DNA of 64,000 bases from DATJGR01 sp963812255 (GCA_963812255.1 CAWEUM010000005.1:1054001-1118000), one strand, 5' to 3'; shown: positions 16,978-26,146, numbered from the stretch's first letter. Translations and numbers: made by a program. The notes: generated by a model from the letters alone, not told the origin.

Positions 16978-18474
16978 TCAAAACCGCTCGATATCGGGAA
17001 ATGCGATTCGGCCCTGGTGTACATGCATGCCGCCGACCTCGGCACAACGCGTCAGGCTCGGCACCGCCTTGCCCGGATTCAGCAGCCCGGCCGGATCGAA
17101 CGCCGCTTTCAGACGGTGGAACTGGTCGAGTTCCGGCGCACTGAACTGGCCACACATCGCGTCCAGTTTTTCGACGCCGACGCCATGTTCACCCGTTACG
17201 GTGCCGCCGACGCGAACGCACAGTGCGAGTATCTCGCCGCCCATTCGTTCCGCGCGATCGAGTTCTCCCGGCGCATTCGCGTCGTACAGAATCAACGGAT
17301 GCAGATTACCGTCACCGGCATGAAATACGTTTGCGACCGCGAGGCCGTACTTCGCCGACAATTCCTCGATGGCGTGCAGAACCTCCGCGAGGCGGGCGCG
17401 GGGGATCGTGCCATCCATGCAGTAGTAGTCCGGCGCGATGCGGCCAACTGCGGGAAACGCAGCCTTGCGCCCGAGCCACATACGCTCGCGCTCCGCGTCG
17501 TCTCGCGACACGCGAATCTCGGTGGCCTGCTCCACCCGCATCAACCGCAACACCTGCGCGCACTGCGCGTCCACGTCGTGAAGCGTGCCATCCAGTTCAC
17601 ACAGCAGAATCGCCGCAGCATCGGTTGGATAACCGACGCCGACAAATGCCTCCGCGGCGGCAATCGCGGGTGCGTCCATCATCTCCAGACCCGCCGGCAC
17701 GATGCCGCTCGAAATGATCTTGCCGACGGCACCAGCCGCCGCCTCGAGAGTCGCAAACGCGACCAGCACAAGACGTTTCGATACCGGAATCGGCAGCAAG
17801 CGCACCGTGACCTCGGTGACGATACCGAGCATGCCCTCGGATCCGTTGAACAGCGCGAGCAGGTCATATCCTGGACTGTCGAGCGTGGCACCGCCAAGCA
17901 CGAGTTCGTCGCCTTCCAGGGTCAGCACTTTGAGCCCGAGCACGTTGTGAACAGTGAGGCCGTATTTCAGACAATGCACGCCGCCTGAGTTTTCGGCGAC
18001 GTTGCCACCAATGCTGCAGGCGATTTGCGATGACGGATCGGGCGCGTAGTACAGGCCATACGGTGCGGCCGCCTCCGAGATCGCCAGATTGCGCACCCCG
18101 GGCTCGACACGCGCAACGCGATTGTCGGCGTCGATCTCGAGAATGCGCGAGAGCTTCGACAGTCCGAGCAACACACCGTTCGCCAGGGGCAGCGCGCCGC
18201 CCGATAGTCCCGTACCCGCCCCGCGCGTCACCAACGGAACGCGATGCTCGCGGCAGATGCGCATCACCGCGCGCACCTGATCGACGCTCTCCGGCAACAC
18301 GACCACCCACGGGAGTTGCTTCACCGCCGTCAAGCCGTCGGTTTCGAACGGCTTCTTTGCGTGGGGATCCGTGATCACGCAATGCGGCGGCAGGGCCGTC
18401 CGTAGAAGTGTGATCACGTTGTAGTCGTTGCCGTCCGAATCGGCGCTGTTTAGCTGGTGCAGTGCCTTCTGCAA
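16978..18474 (-). CDS. glcD: Glycolate oxidase catalytic subunit GlcD (FAD-linked oxidase)
   Basis: A 498-aa FAD-linked oxidase that converts glycolate to glyoxylate. The FAD-binding domain contains RGAGTGLSGGALPL at about 84-97 and the GGNVAENSGGVHCLKYG motif at about 152-168; the C-terminal FAD-oxidase domain carries the HAGDGNLHP metal/substrate motif and the GEHGVGVEK motif. It is first of three tightly packed genes. A 7-bp hairpin just before the ATG at 18474 may influence translation. D-lactate dehydrogenases share the fold, but the GlcE and GlcF partners make glycolate oxidase the better call. Confidence 0.95.
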   Translation of the reverse strand: MQKALHQLNSADSDGNDYNVITLLRTALPPHCVITDPHAKKPFETDGLTAVKQLPWVVVLPESVDQVRAVMRICREHRVPLVTRGAGTGLSGGALPLANGVLLGLSKLSRILEIDADNRVARVEPGVRNLAISEAAAPYGLYYAPDPSSQIACSIGGNVAENSGGVHCLKYGLTVHNVLGLKVLTLEGDELVLGGATLDSPGYDLLALFNGSEGMLGIVTEVTVRLLPIPVSKRLVLVAFATLEAAAGAVGKIISSGIVPAGLEMMDAPAIAAAEAFVGVGYPTDAAAILLCELDGTLHDVDAQCAQVLRLMRVEQATEIRVSRDDAERERMWLGRKAAFPAVGRIAPDYYCMDGTIPRARLAEVLHAIEELSAKYGLAVANVFHAGDGNLHPLILYDANAPGELDRAERMGGEILALCVRVGGTVTGEHGVGVEKLDAMCGQFSAPELDQFHRLKAAFDPAGLLNPGKAVPSLTRCAEVGGMHVHQGRIAFPDIERF

Positions 18475-18483
18475 TGCGTGTCA

Positions 18484-18500
18484 CCGACCTCGAAGGTCGG
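18484..18500 (-). promoter_or_regulatory. Hairpin overlapping the probable glcD ribosome-binding site
   Basis: A perfect 7-bp stem (18484-18490 with 18494-18500) and 3-nt loop lies 10 nt upstream of the glcD ATG on the minus strand. The only AGG-type Shine-Dalgarno candidate lies in the 3' arm, so the folded form could reduce initiation. It could equally be an unrelated structural repeat. Confidence 0.35.
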
Positions 18501-18575
18501 AGGACTTTAGCGTCTTTATCCGCACCGTGCCAACGAACCGGCGTGGTTAACCCGGCACATGGGGTCGGCACTCGT

Positions 18576-18717
18576 TCATGCGATCCGCAGCGCGCGGGAG
18601 ACGCGGTTCAGCGATGCATCGAGTGTCCAGATCGCCGAATTCGCGAGAACCGCGGCCGCGGAGCTGATCGTTGTTGCGGCGCAGATGATCGATCCACACC
18701 GACGTATCGACCAGCGC
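18576..18717 (-). pseudogene. Remnant of a VapC-type PIN-domain toxin with internal deletion
   Basis: Two pieces of a PIN-domain ribonuclease survive. At 18717-18658 the frame reads LVDTSVWIDHLRRNN, the canonical PIN start with the first catalytic Asp. At 18650-18576, in another frame, it reads AIWTLDASLNRVSRALRIA followed by a stop, the typical VapC C-terminus. The roughly 80 middle residues with the other acidic catalytic residues are absent, so the product cannot be active. No VapB antitoxin gene is recognisable upstream. This is a toxin-antitoxin locus in decay, between glcD and a secreted protein gene. Confidence 0.7.
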
Positions 18718-18775
18718 CTTCAGCGCTCTAGCCAGTTCGCGCCGCGCGGCCGCGTCTGTATGCATGTTCTGATGC

Positions 18776-19150
18776 CTATTCCAGCAATGGGCTCGCAACC
18801 GCAGCACGGTCCAGATCACACACCTTCGCTACCGCGCTGTACGCATTGCTGTGTGGATCCCACAACCTCGCGGAACGGCAATCGCTTGCGCCGGCGGGCG
18901 GATCGAAATGCGCAGGCGCTTCGGTGGCCGCCGGCGGAACCTCGCAAGCGACGTGCTGCATGCCCGAACCACACGCGCTCGGATTGGCCTGCGCCTCTTC
19001 GATGCTGGTGCATGCGGTGCGCGCTACACCTTCCACGCATTGACAGCTACAGGTCGCCGACGCAGTTCCTGGAGCCATCGCAACACCCAGACCAACAACG
19101 ACGGCGATTCGACCGACTGTCAGCCAAACAAGCCCGAACCCCTTGAACAT
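18776..19150 (-). CDS. Small cysteine-rich exported protein
   Basis: A 124-aa predicted exported protein of unknown function. Residues 1-33 form a signal peptide with a hydrophobic core (VGRIAVVVGLGVAMA) and a likely cleavage after ASA. The mature part begins with closely spaced cysteines (CSCQC) and has further cysteines at ACTS, ACGSG, HVACE, SDCRS and KVCDL, suggesting disulfides. GGAGG lies nine bases before the ATG at 19150. It is monocistronic, divergent from the dihydroorotase gene. The cysteine pattern and signal peptide support a real gene although no family is recognised. Confidence 0.72.
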   Translation of the reverse strand: MFKGFGLVWLTVGRIAVVVGLGVAMAPGTASATCSCQCVEGVARTACTSIEEAQANPSACGSGMQHVACEVPPAATEAPAHFDPPAGASDCRSARLWDPHSNAYSAVAKVCDLDRAAVASPLLE

Positions 19151-19320
19151 TTGCAGCAACCTCCGACTTCGATGTGGATCGACATTAACGCCGCCGGTGC
19201 AAGCTCCACGTGCGCCCAATGCCGTCGTAGTGCCGCGAGTTTGGCTGCGAGCATCGTCGGTTGTATCTCACCGTGCGAGAATGATGGCCCAAGCTATCTG
19301 GATGTCCTCCGCGGGGTCTC

Positions 19321-20658
19321 ATGTCGATCACCGTCATCAAGAACGCGCGCATCGTCAACGAAGGCGTCGTCACCGAAGCCGATTTGAGGATTCGCGGCGG
19401 TCGCATCGATGCGATCGCGGCACAACTGGATTCACCCGCTGGCGCGCTCGATATCGACGCCAACGGTGCCTACCTGTTGCCCGGCATGATCGACGACCAG
19501 GTCCACTTCCGCGAGCCTGGTCTGGAGCACAAGGGCACCATCGCCACCGAATCCAGAGCGGCGGTCGCGGGCGGCGTCACGAGCTACATGGAGATGCCGA
19601 ACAGCAACCCGCAGACGATTACCGAAGCTGCGCTGCGCGACAAGCACGCCCGCGCCGCACGAGTATCGATTGCGAACTACGCGTTTTATCTCGGCGCAAC
19701 CAACGACAACCTGGAGGTGGTGAAGTCCGTCGATCGTTCACTCGCGTGCGGCGTGAAAGTGTTCATGGGCGCATCCACCGGCAACATGCTGGTCGACAAT
19801 CCGGCGACGCTCGAAGGTATCTTTTCGGGCACCGATCTGTTGATCGCGACGCACTGCGAAGACACCCCGACGATCCAGGCCAACGAAGCACATGCACGCG
19901 CGCGCTGGGGCGACGACATTCCGATGCATGAGCATCCGAACATCCGCTCGGTCGAGGCGTGTTTCAAATCATCGTCGATGGCGGTGGATCTGGCGCGCCG
20001 CCACGGAACGCGCTTGCACATCCTGCACGTGACGACCGCGCGCGAACTCGACCTGTTCGAACGCGGATCGAGCGACCGCAAACGCATCACCGCCGAGGTC
20101 TGCGCGCATCACCTGTTTTTCAACGACACTTGGTACGCAACCAAGGGCGCCGACATCAAATGCAACCCGGCGATCAAGACCGGCGCCGACCAACGGGCGT
20201 TGATGGCAGCGGTGAACGACGGTCGCATCGACGTGATCGCAACCGATCACGCACCACACACGCGTGAGGAAAAGGCGCGCAAATATCTGCAGGCGCCGTC
20301 GGGCTTGCCGCTGGTGCAGCACGTGCTGCTGTCGCTGTTCGAACACGTCCACGCCGGCAAACTCACGGTAGAAAAACTCGTTGAGAAAACGGCGCATTCA
20401 CCGGCTCGGTTGTACCACGTCGCCGAGCGCGGCTTCGTTCGCGAAGGGTATTTCGCGGATCTCACACTGGTCGACCCAGCTCAGCGGACCGACGTGGACC
20501 GGACGCCGATTTATGCGAAGTGCGGCTGGACGCCGTTTGCCGGCTTCGTATTCCGTTCGCGCGTCTGCGCGACGTTCGTCAACGGCCGGCTGATGTATCG
20601 CGACGGCGGGTTCGTGTCTAACGATCCCGCAATGGCGCTGCGGTTCAATCGGGGTTGA
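19321..20658 (+). CDS. pyrC: Dihydroorotase (DDQVHFREPG subtype)
   Basis: A 445-aa amidohydrolase that closes or opens the dihydroorotate ring in pyrimidine synthesis. It has the small beta-sandwich at both ends and the barrel motif DDQVHFREPG at about 58-67, in which the first metal His of the usual HxH is replaced by Gln, as in the Bacteroidetes-type enzymes. The carboxylated Lys is about residue 146 (GVKVFMGAS), followed by ATHCEDT, HILHVTTA and the catalytic DHAPHT near 300. All other metal residues are present. Hydantoinase or allantoinase activity is the main alternative. No operon partner. Confidence 0.88.
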   Translation: MSITVIKNARIVNEGVVTEADLRIRGGRIDAIAAQLDSPAGALDIDANGAYLLPGMIDDQVHFREPGLEHKGTIATESRAAVAGGVTSYMEMPNSNPQTITEAALRDKHARAARVSIANYAFYLGATNDNLEVVKSVDRSLACGVKVFMGASTGNMLVDNPATLEGIFSGTDLLIATHCEDTPTIQANEAHARARWGDDIPMHEHPNIRSVEACFKSSSMAVDLARRHGTRLHILHVTTARELDLFERGSSDRKRITAEVCAHHLFFNDTWYATKGADIKCNPAIKTGADQRALMAAVNDGRIDVIATDHAPHTREEKARKYLQAPSGLPLVQHVLLSLFEHVHAGKLTVEKLVEKTAHSPARLYHVAERGFVREGYFADLTLVDPAQRTDVDRTPIYAKCGWTPFAGFVFRSRVCATFVNGRLMYRDGGFVSNDPAMALRFNRG

Positions 20659-20675
20659 ACGGAACGAAGCTGACG

Positions 20676-21614
20676 TTACCCAGGATACTGCCGCGCCAGA
20701 CGCTGCACGACACAGTGAAATTCCTCGCGGATCTCCGCGATGATCTCGGCGACCGGCCGCACCGAATCGATCCGCCCCGCGACCTGCCCCGTCAAGGGAA
20801 TCGCCGCTTCCATGTTGCCACCGAAGTAGAGATCTTTGGCGGCGCCGAATTCCGTCATCGCATTGACATCGGGATTCTTCTCCAACCGCGTCGTGCGCTC
20901 GGTGCGCAATGCGCGCAGCGCGGGTGAATGAAACCGGTTGAGGAAGACGGTGTCGGTCTCCTTCGCGCTGATGATCGCGCGCTTCCAGTTGTCATGCACC
21001 GGTGATTCCTGCGCCGACACCATACGCGTGCCGAGTTGCACACCTTCGGCGCCGAGCGCAAACGCCGCAACCATGCTGGCACCGTCGACGAATCCGCCGG
21101 CCGCAATGATCGGCACATCGACCTTCGAGCGAACCAGCGGCAGCAGCACCATCGTTGCAACGTCCTTCGGGTTTTTGAAGCCGCCGCCTTCGCTGCCTTC
21201 GACGATCAATCCGTCGACACCGCATTCGACCGCCTTCAGTGCGGCCGCGAGGCTGGGCACCACGTGAAACACCGTCAAACCCGCCCCTTTCAGTTGCGCG
21301 GTGTAACGTTCCGGGCTGCCGGCTGATGTCGTGACGAACTTGACCCCTTGATCGATGATGAATTGCGCAATGCCCGGATCGCGCACGAATGCCTGGGCGA
21401 TGTTCACGCCGAACGGCTTGTCCGTTAGCGTGCGCATCTTCTTGATCTCTTCGCGGATCGCGTCGAGTTCTCCCGACGAGGTCTCGATGATGCCGAGGCC
21501 GCCGGCATTCGACACCGCCGAGGCGAGCTGCGAACGCGCGATCCAGCCCATCGGTGCCTGCACCACCGGAATCTCGACGCCGAGCATCGCGGTCACGCGG
21601 TTCTCGAACAGCAT
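20676..21614 (-). CDS. Nitronate monooxygenase (NMO/2-nitropropane dioxygenase family)
   Basis: A 312-aa FMN TIM-barrel enzyme. Hallmarks are PVVQAPMGWIARSQLASAVSNAGGLG at the N-terminus (phosphate-binding Gly turn), FGVNIAQAF, the IVEGSEGGGF motif and ALGAEGVQLGTRMV, which bind FMN. It oxidises alkyl nitronates or, in related enoyl-reductase-like members, reduces enoyl groups. A GGGGG ribosome-binding site lies just upstream of the ATG at 21614. The GST-like gene lies directly downstream on the same strand but the order suggests only loose linkage. Confidence 0.92.
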   Translation of the reverse strand: MLFENRVTAMLGVEIPVVQAPMGWIARSQLASAVSNAGGLGIIETSSGELDAIREEIKKMRTLTDKPFGVNIAQAFVRDPGIAQFIIDQGVKFVTTSAGSPERYTAQLKGAGLTVFHVVPSLAAALKAVECGVDGLIVEGSEGGGFKNPKDVATMVLLPLVRSKVDVPIIAAGGFVDGASMVAAFALGAEGVQLGTRMVSAQESPVHDNWKRAIISAKETDTVFLNRFHSPALRALRTERTTRLEKNPDVNAMTEFGAAKDLYFGGNMEAAIPLTGQVAGRIDSVRPVAEIIAEIREEFHCVVQRLARQYPG

Positions 21615-21635
21615 GTCATCCCCCTTGAATAAATG

Positions 21636-22412
21636 TTAGAGCGGAACGGGTAGTTCCAGATGCGTTTCATAGACGCGCCGCTGCAATGCATGCAATTCAG
21701 CGGACACGGCACCAAGGATGGCATCGTCACGACAGGTATAAGCCGCGCGAATCATCGGCACCGCGGGTAGTTCCGCTTCCGGTAGCGGCAAGATCAGATT
21801 GGCGAACGTCGCCCAGTAGATGTCCAACGCCGTCAGCGACGACCCGATCAGGTGGCGCCGGCCGGCAATACGTTCGGACAGCATTTGCAACACTTCGATC
21901 ACGCGCGCCTTTGCAATCCGCGCATGCGTCGGGTTGAAGCCGTATTTGAGCGCAAGGTGGTTCGCGACACCCACCGGAAAAGTCGATCGGTCTTGCGATT
22001 CACCGCCGTGACCGAGCGATTGCTGGATCATCAACAGCCGATAAGCCCACCCGAAACCCATCTCGCCACAGATTTCGTGGGCGAGACCGAACAGCATTGC
22101 GCGATCCTCGGCGCGCGCCGGAATCAACGCCGGTTCCGTCTGCAGGCGCTCCGCGAGCAGCAGAATTTCCGCCCAGCCGGTACGGAGCTTTTCGTTTTCG
22201 TATGCCACCACGGGAATGCCGACATCACCGGCCCACGCCGCCAGCGCGCCGTCGGGTTCCTCCTTGCTTTGCGCGGCGTACTGGCACGCGAGACCTTTGA
22301 CATGAAAAATACCTCGTGCCGCCTCGGTCCACGGACTCGGGATGCCGCGCAGGCACGCCATCCGCAGGCCGGGCGCTGTCTTCGCTTGCGTGATGCTGAC
22401 GTATCGGCTCAT
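21636..22412 (-). CDS. Glutathione S-transferase-like protein
   Basis: A 258-aa protein with an apparent thioredoxin-like N-terminal half (PGLRMACLRGIPSPWTEAARGIFHVKGL, GIPVVAYENEKLRTGWAEILLLAERL) and an all-helical C-terminal half containing SSLTALDIYWATFANLILPL, which resembles the GST C-terminal domain. The usual catalytic Ser/Cys is unclear. The ATG at 22412 is supported by a GGAAAG ribosome-binding site. It lies upstream of the nitronate monooxygenase gene on the same strand, 22 bp away, so the two may be co-transcribed in a detoxification context. Substrate unknown. Confidence 0.75.
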   Translation of the reverse strand: MSRYVSITQAKTAPGLRMACLRGIPSPWTEAARGIFHVKGLACQYAAQSKEEPDGALAAWAGDVGIPVVAYENEKLRTGWAEILLLAERLQTEPALIPARAEDRAMLFGLAHEICGEMGFGWAYRLLMIQQSLGHGGESQDRSTFPVGVANHLALKYGFNPTHARIAKARVIEVLQMLSERIAGRRHLIGSSLTALDIYWATFANLILPLPEAELPAVPMIRAAYTCRDDAILGAVSAELHALQRRVYETHLELPVPL

Positions 22413-22449
22413 CGCCACTTTCCAATGCGGGAAGCTCGCGAGCCTACCA

Positions 22450-23256
22450 TCACGAACCGGTGGACGTGTAGTGCCGCACCCCGACGCGCCACAGCAGCAG
22501 AGTGGCGCCGAAGAACACGAAGCCCGCGAGCGGTGCCGCAACCTGCAAGGTCCTCGTGCTGCCGAGCGGATCGGGAATACCGAGGATCGCCAGAATAGGA
22601 AAGTACGTCACCATCGCCAACGGCACCACAAAGGTGAAGAAGCGCTGAAAGTACTTCTGATAGATCGCCATCGGATACTGCGCCGTCTCGACGCCGCCGT
22701 AGGTTAGCATGTTCATGATCTCGAGCGATTCGGTGGTCCAGAACGACATCACTGCACCCAGAATCACGAGGCCGTAGAAGAAGAGAAAGGTCGCAAGCAG
22801 CGTCAGAGCGAGCAACGCGACGCGCGCCATGCTCCAATCGATCGCGAGCTCGCCACACGCCCAACTCAATACGACCAAGCCCTGCAACAGTCGCCCGATC
22901 CGGAACAACGTGAATTCGTGTCCAGCGAGTTGCAGCACGGTGCTGCGGGGCCGCAGCAGCAGGCGATCGAAGTTCCCCGTCTTGATGAACGCCGTACCGA
23001 ACAGATCGAAACCGCGCGCCAATGCGTCGGTGAATGCAAAGGCGACGTTGACGATACCGTAAAAGAACGCGACCTGCGGCAAGGTCCACGGCGTCAGGCC
23101 ACCGAAGCGATCGAACAACGCCCAGATACCGAAGATCTCCACCCCGGTGGTGACGAAATGGCCAAGCGACGTCAGCGCGAACGAGGCCCGGTATTGCATC
23201 TGGCTGCGGATCGACAAGCCGATCATGCGCCCGTACAGCTTCAGTGCATCCCGCAT
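22450..23256 (-). CDS. ABC-2 family transporter permease (second subunit)
   Basis: A 268-aa integral membrane protein with six hydrophobic segments, of the ABC-2 permease group (COG3694-type) found with a second permease and an ATPase. The N-terminal RMIGLSIRSQMQYRASF segment, the cytoplasmic RGFDLFGTAFIKTGNFDRLLLRP loop, where the coupling helix is expected, and the late FTFVVPLAMVTYFP segment are family landmarks. The ATG at 23256 lies two bases from the upstream permease stop. With the two preceding genes it forms an exporter of unknown substrate. Confidence 0.9.
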   Translation of the reverse strand: MRDALKLYGRMIGLSIRSQMQYRASFALTSLGHFVTTGVEIFGIWALFDRFGGLTPWTLPQVAFFYGIVNVAFAFTDALARGFDLFGTAFIKTGNFDRLLLRPRSTVLQLAGHEFTLFRIGRLLQGLVVLSWACGELAIDWSMARVALLALTLLATFLFFYGLVILGAVMSFWTTESLEIMNMLTYGGVETAQYPMAIYQKYFQRFFTFVVPLAMVTYFPILAILGIPDPLGSTRTLQVAAPLAGFVFFGATLLLWRVGVRHYTSTGS

Positions 23257-23258
23257 CG

Positions 23259-24098
23259 TCAACCGCCCTGCACGACAATGCGCGATTTCGCGTGCGCCAT
23301 CAGCGCGTACCCGCCGGCGCCGATGACAGCAGCCCAGGCACACTGCAGGGCGATCTCGAACAGCGCCGAGTGCGGGTCGATGTGGCCGCTGTAGATACGA
23401 AACGGCACATCGGCAAGGCCGCGAAACGGCTGCCAGTACAAGAACGGTTGCAGCCAGTCCGGAAACAGCGGCAGCGGCACGACGAGTCCCGAGAAGATCG
23501 TGACGACACCGGTCATCAGCGTGTTGAACCCTCGGCCCGACAAGGTCCAGATCAGCGCGATGTGCATCAGGTTCGTGATCGCGGCGGCGAGCATCACCGT
23601 TGCGCCCAACGACATCACGAAACACATCGTGCCCGCGGCGCTCGCAGGCGGTGGCAGCGCCCAGGCGTCCAGGCCGACCAGCGGCAACACGAAGCCGGCG
23701 ACGACGATCATCGGAATCATCCGCATGAACGTCGTCGCGGTGCGCAGCGCGACGGTGCGGGCATACCAGAACGCGTACAGATCGAGCGGCCGCAGCAGCT
23801 CGTAAGCGACCGCACCGGTCGTCATCTTCTCCTGCAGTTCGGCGTCGACGTTCCACGGCAGCAGACCGAGCAGCGCCTGTCCAAGCCAGACGTACGCGAC
23901 AATCTGCGGAAAGCTCATCGGTGCCGCTGCATGGTTGGACGCGAAGAACGCCGCGAGAATCATCAATCGCACCGCCCCCCAGAACAGTTGCGTGGCAAAC
24001 CCCGCCAGCGCCGCGGCGCGATATTGCAGCAGCATGCGGAAGCGCGCCGACAGCACCGCCAGGTAGGGACGCATCACAAAGGTGTCGATTGGGATCAC
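23259..24098 (-). CDS. ABC-2 family transporter permease (first subunit)
   Basis: A 279-aa membrane protein with six predicted helices, paralogous in topology to the following permease (COG4587-type). It has the same RMLLQYRAAALAGF N-terminal pattern and a coupling-helix-like KMTTGAVAYELLRPLDLYAFW loop. The start is ATG 24098 or, eight codons later, 24074. It is encoded between the ATPase gene and the second permease on the minus strand, 103 bp after the ATPase. Such three-gene sets make heterodimeric ABC exporters; the cargo is unknown. Confidence 0.9.
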   Translation of the reverse strand: MIPIDTFVMRPYLAVLSARFRMLLQYRAAALAGFATQLFWGAVRLMILAAFFASNHAAAPMSFPQIVAYVWLGQALLGLLPWNVDAELQEKMTTGAVAYELLRPLDLYAFWYARTVALRTATTFMRMIPMIVVAGFVLPLVGLDAWALPPPASAAGTMCFVMSLGATVMLAAAITNLMHIALIWTLSGRGFNTLMTGVVTIFSGLVVPLPLFPDWLQPFLYWQPFRGLADVPFRIYSGHIDPHSALFEIALQCAWAAVIGAGGYALMAHAKSRIVVQGG

Positions 24099-24201
24099 GA
24101 AGCCGGCAGCCTAATGGCTTCAGCCGCGGAGCGACAAATGTTTCTGGCGACCTTCAAGGCGGTGTGCACACGCGCGGCTCGCGCATGACTCGCAAACGGC
24201 A

Positions 24202-25182
24202 CTATGCGCGTGCGTCCTGGTACAAACGCGCAATGATCTCCTCGACCGGCGGATATTCGACCACCAGATCGTGTACCGCGAAGCTGGCCGTCAACTCCGC
24301 CAGCAGCGGCGCCACCGCCGCATGTCCCACCACGCTGAACGTCAACCGGTTGCCGTCGCGCGCAATCACCTGAGCTGCTGCGGCCGCGCTCAGCTGCGGC
24401 GCGCCGGCGAAATCCACCACGATGCGTCGTTCGGCACCGTAACGCGCGCGCAGTTCACCGATCGTCCCATCGAGCAGCAAGGTGCCGTTGTTGATGACGA
24501 TCAGCCGTTTCGACAGCGCCTCGATGTCGTCCATGTCGTGGGTCGTCAGCAACACCGTCACGCCACGCGTTTCGTTCAGACGCCGAACGAACTCGCGTAT
24601 CGCCAACTTGGACACGGCGTCGAGGCCGATTGTCGGTTCATCGAGGAAAACGATGTTCGGTTCGTGCAGCAGCGACGCGGCGAGATCGCAGCGCATTCGC
24701 TGACCCAGGCTCAACTGGCGAACCGGTACGTCGAGCAGCGGTTCCAGATCCAGCAGCGAGACGAGTTCGTCGCGCATGCGCACGAAGCGCGCCGGCTCCA
24801 CACGGTAGATGTCGCGCAGCAGGTCGAATGACTCTGCAACCGGCAGATCCCACCACAACTGGGTACGTTGACCGAACACCACACCGATTCGGGCGACGTG
24901 CGCGACGCGATCGCGCCACGGCACGAGACCATTGACGGTACAACGACCGCCCGAAGGGGTGAGGATACCGGACAGAATCTTGATGGTGGTCGACTTGCCC
25001 GCGCCGTTGGGGCCGATGTACCCGACGATCTCACCCGACTCTATACCGAACGAGACCCCATGCAGCGCGACCACCTCGCGGTAACGCCGTCGAACGAGAC
25101 CCCGTACCGCGCCCCACATTCCGGCATCGCGTACGGCCACGCGAAAGCGCTTCTCCAGGTTTTCGACGAGGATCTGGGACAT
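24202..25182 (-). CDS. ABC transporter ATP-binding protein
   Basis: A 326-aa ABC ATPase. Walker A is GPNGAGKST near residue 56, the signature is LSLGQRMR near 157, Walker B is IVFLDEP followed by TIGLD, and the H-loop is TTHDMDD. The extra C-terminal 90 residues are the small accessory domain typical of ATPases paired with ABC-2 permeases of the COG4586 type. It powers the two downstream permeases. Start ATG at 25182, divergent from an enoyl-CoA hydratase gene. The 140-bp divergent region probably holds both promoters. Confidence 0.95.
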   Translation of the reverse strand: MSQILVENLEKRFRVAVRDAGMWGAVRGLVRRRYREVVALHGVSFGIESGEIVGYIGPNGAGKSTTIKILSGILTPSGGRCTVNGLVPWRDRVAHVARIGVVFGQRTQLWWDLPVAESFDLLRDIYRVEPARFVRMRDELVSLLDLEPLLDVPVRQLSLGQRMRCDLAASLLHEPNIVFLDEPTIGLDAVSKLAIREFVRRLNETRGVTVLLTTHDMDDIEALSKRLIVINNGTLLLDGTIGELRARYGAERRIVVDFAGAPQLSAAAAAQVIARDGNRLTFSVVGHAAVAPLLAELTASFAVHDLVVEYPPVEEIIARLYQDARA

Positions 25183-25322
25183 CGCTGCACAACCGAAGGC
25201 CGGGGTTTATCGAAGGAAGGGCCGCATTGAAGCACAAACCCGGTCCGCCCGGCATGTACGCGTTCCCTATTCACACCCCTCGCGTTAGAGTCCCCCACAT
25301 CGCAATTACAGGAGCCCCCGGT

Positions 25323-26126
25323 ATGGCATTGGTCAACTATGAGGTCAACGGCCACGTGGCCATCGTCACGTTGAATCGCCCGGAAGCCCGCAACGCAATC
25401 AATCCCGAAGTCGCGGTGCGGCTGGCCGATGCGTGGGCGGCCGCCCGCGACGACGACAACGTCCGCGTGATCGTCATCACCGGTAACGGCTCCGCATTCT
25501 GTGCAGGTGCCGATCTGGGCCAGCTGATTCCGATGATGTCCGGCGCGCGCCAACCCGAAAACGAATTCGATCATCGCGTGATCGCCGAACCCGGGATCAC
25601 GTCGCGCGCGCTGCTGCGCAACTTCGACACCGAAAAGCCCGTCATCGCCGCGATCAACGGCCACGCGATCGCAGGCGGTATGGAGATGGTGCAGGGCACC
25701 GACATTCGCGTGTCCTGTCCGGAGGCAAAATTCGGCGTGCAGGAAGTGAAGTGGGCGATCTTTCCGGCCGGGGGTTCGACCGTGCGCCTGCCTGCGCAAC
25801 TGCCGTTCGCCAAAGCGATGGAGCTGTTGCTGACTGGCGATCTGATCAGCGCCGACGAAGCGAAGTCGATCGGCTTCCTGAACTACGTCGTACCGGCCGA
25901 TCAGGTGCTGGCGAAGGCCCTCGAAATCGCGGGAAAGATCGCCGCCAACGGACCCATCGCCGTCAAGGCGATCCGCAAATCCGCGCGCGCGTGCCTCGGC
26001 GTGCCCGAGCGCGAAGCGATGAAGATCGAATCGGAAATCTCCGGCCCGGTATTTCAGACCGAAGATGCGAAGGAAGGGCCGGCGGCGTTCATGCAGAAGC
26101 GCAAACCGGCGTACAAAGGCCGCTGA
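25323..26126 (+). CDS. Enoyl-CoA hydratase (crotonase family)
   Basis: A 267-aa crotonase, length typical for the family. The oxyanion-hole motifs are AFCAGADL at about 60 and NGHAIAGGMEMVQG near 112, with the EVKWAIFPAGGS loop afterwards. AGGAG sits 8 bp before the ATG at 25323, which rules out the longer frame. Expected to hydrate trans-2-enoyl-CoA in fatty acid or aromatic degradation. It stands alone between the divergent ABC ATPase and the convergent TonB receptor, 20 bp from the latter's end. Confidence 0.93.
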   Translation: MALVNYEVNGHVAIVTLNRPEARNAINPEVAVRLADAWAAARDDDNVRVIVITGNGSAFCAGADLGQLIPMMSGARQPENEFDHRVIAEPGITSRALLRNFDTEKPVIAAINGHAIAGGMEMVQGTDIRVSCPEAKFGVQEVKWAIFPAGGSTVRLPAQLPFAKAMELLLTGDLISADEAKSIGFLNYVVPADQVLAKALEIAGKIAANGPIAVKAIRKSARACLGVPEREAMKIESEISGPVFQTEDAKEGPAAFMQKRKPAYKGR

Positions 26127-26146
26127 TCCGGGCTCGGAACAGATCG

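Noticed and set aside
16453..17988. 511-codon plus-strand open frame
   Set aside because: Antisense to glcE/glcD, which are fully supported by motifs and spacing; composition is typical of a shadow frame.
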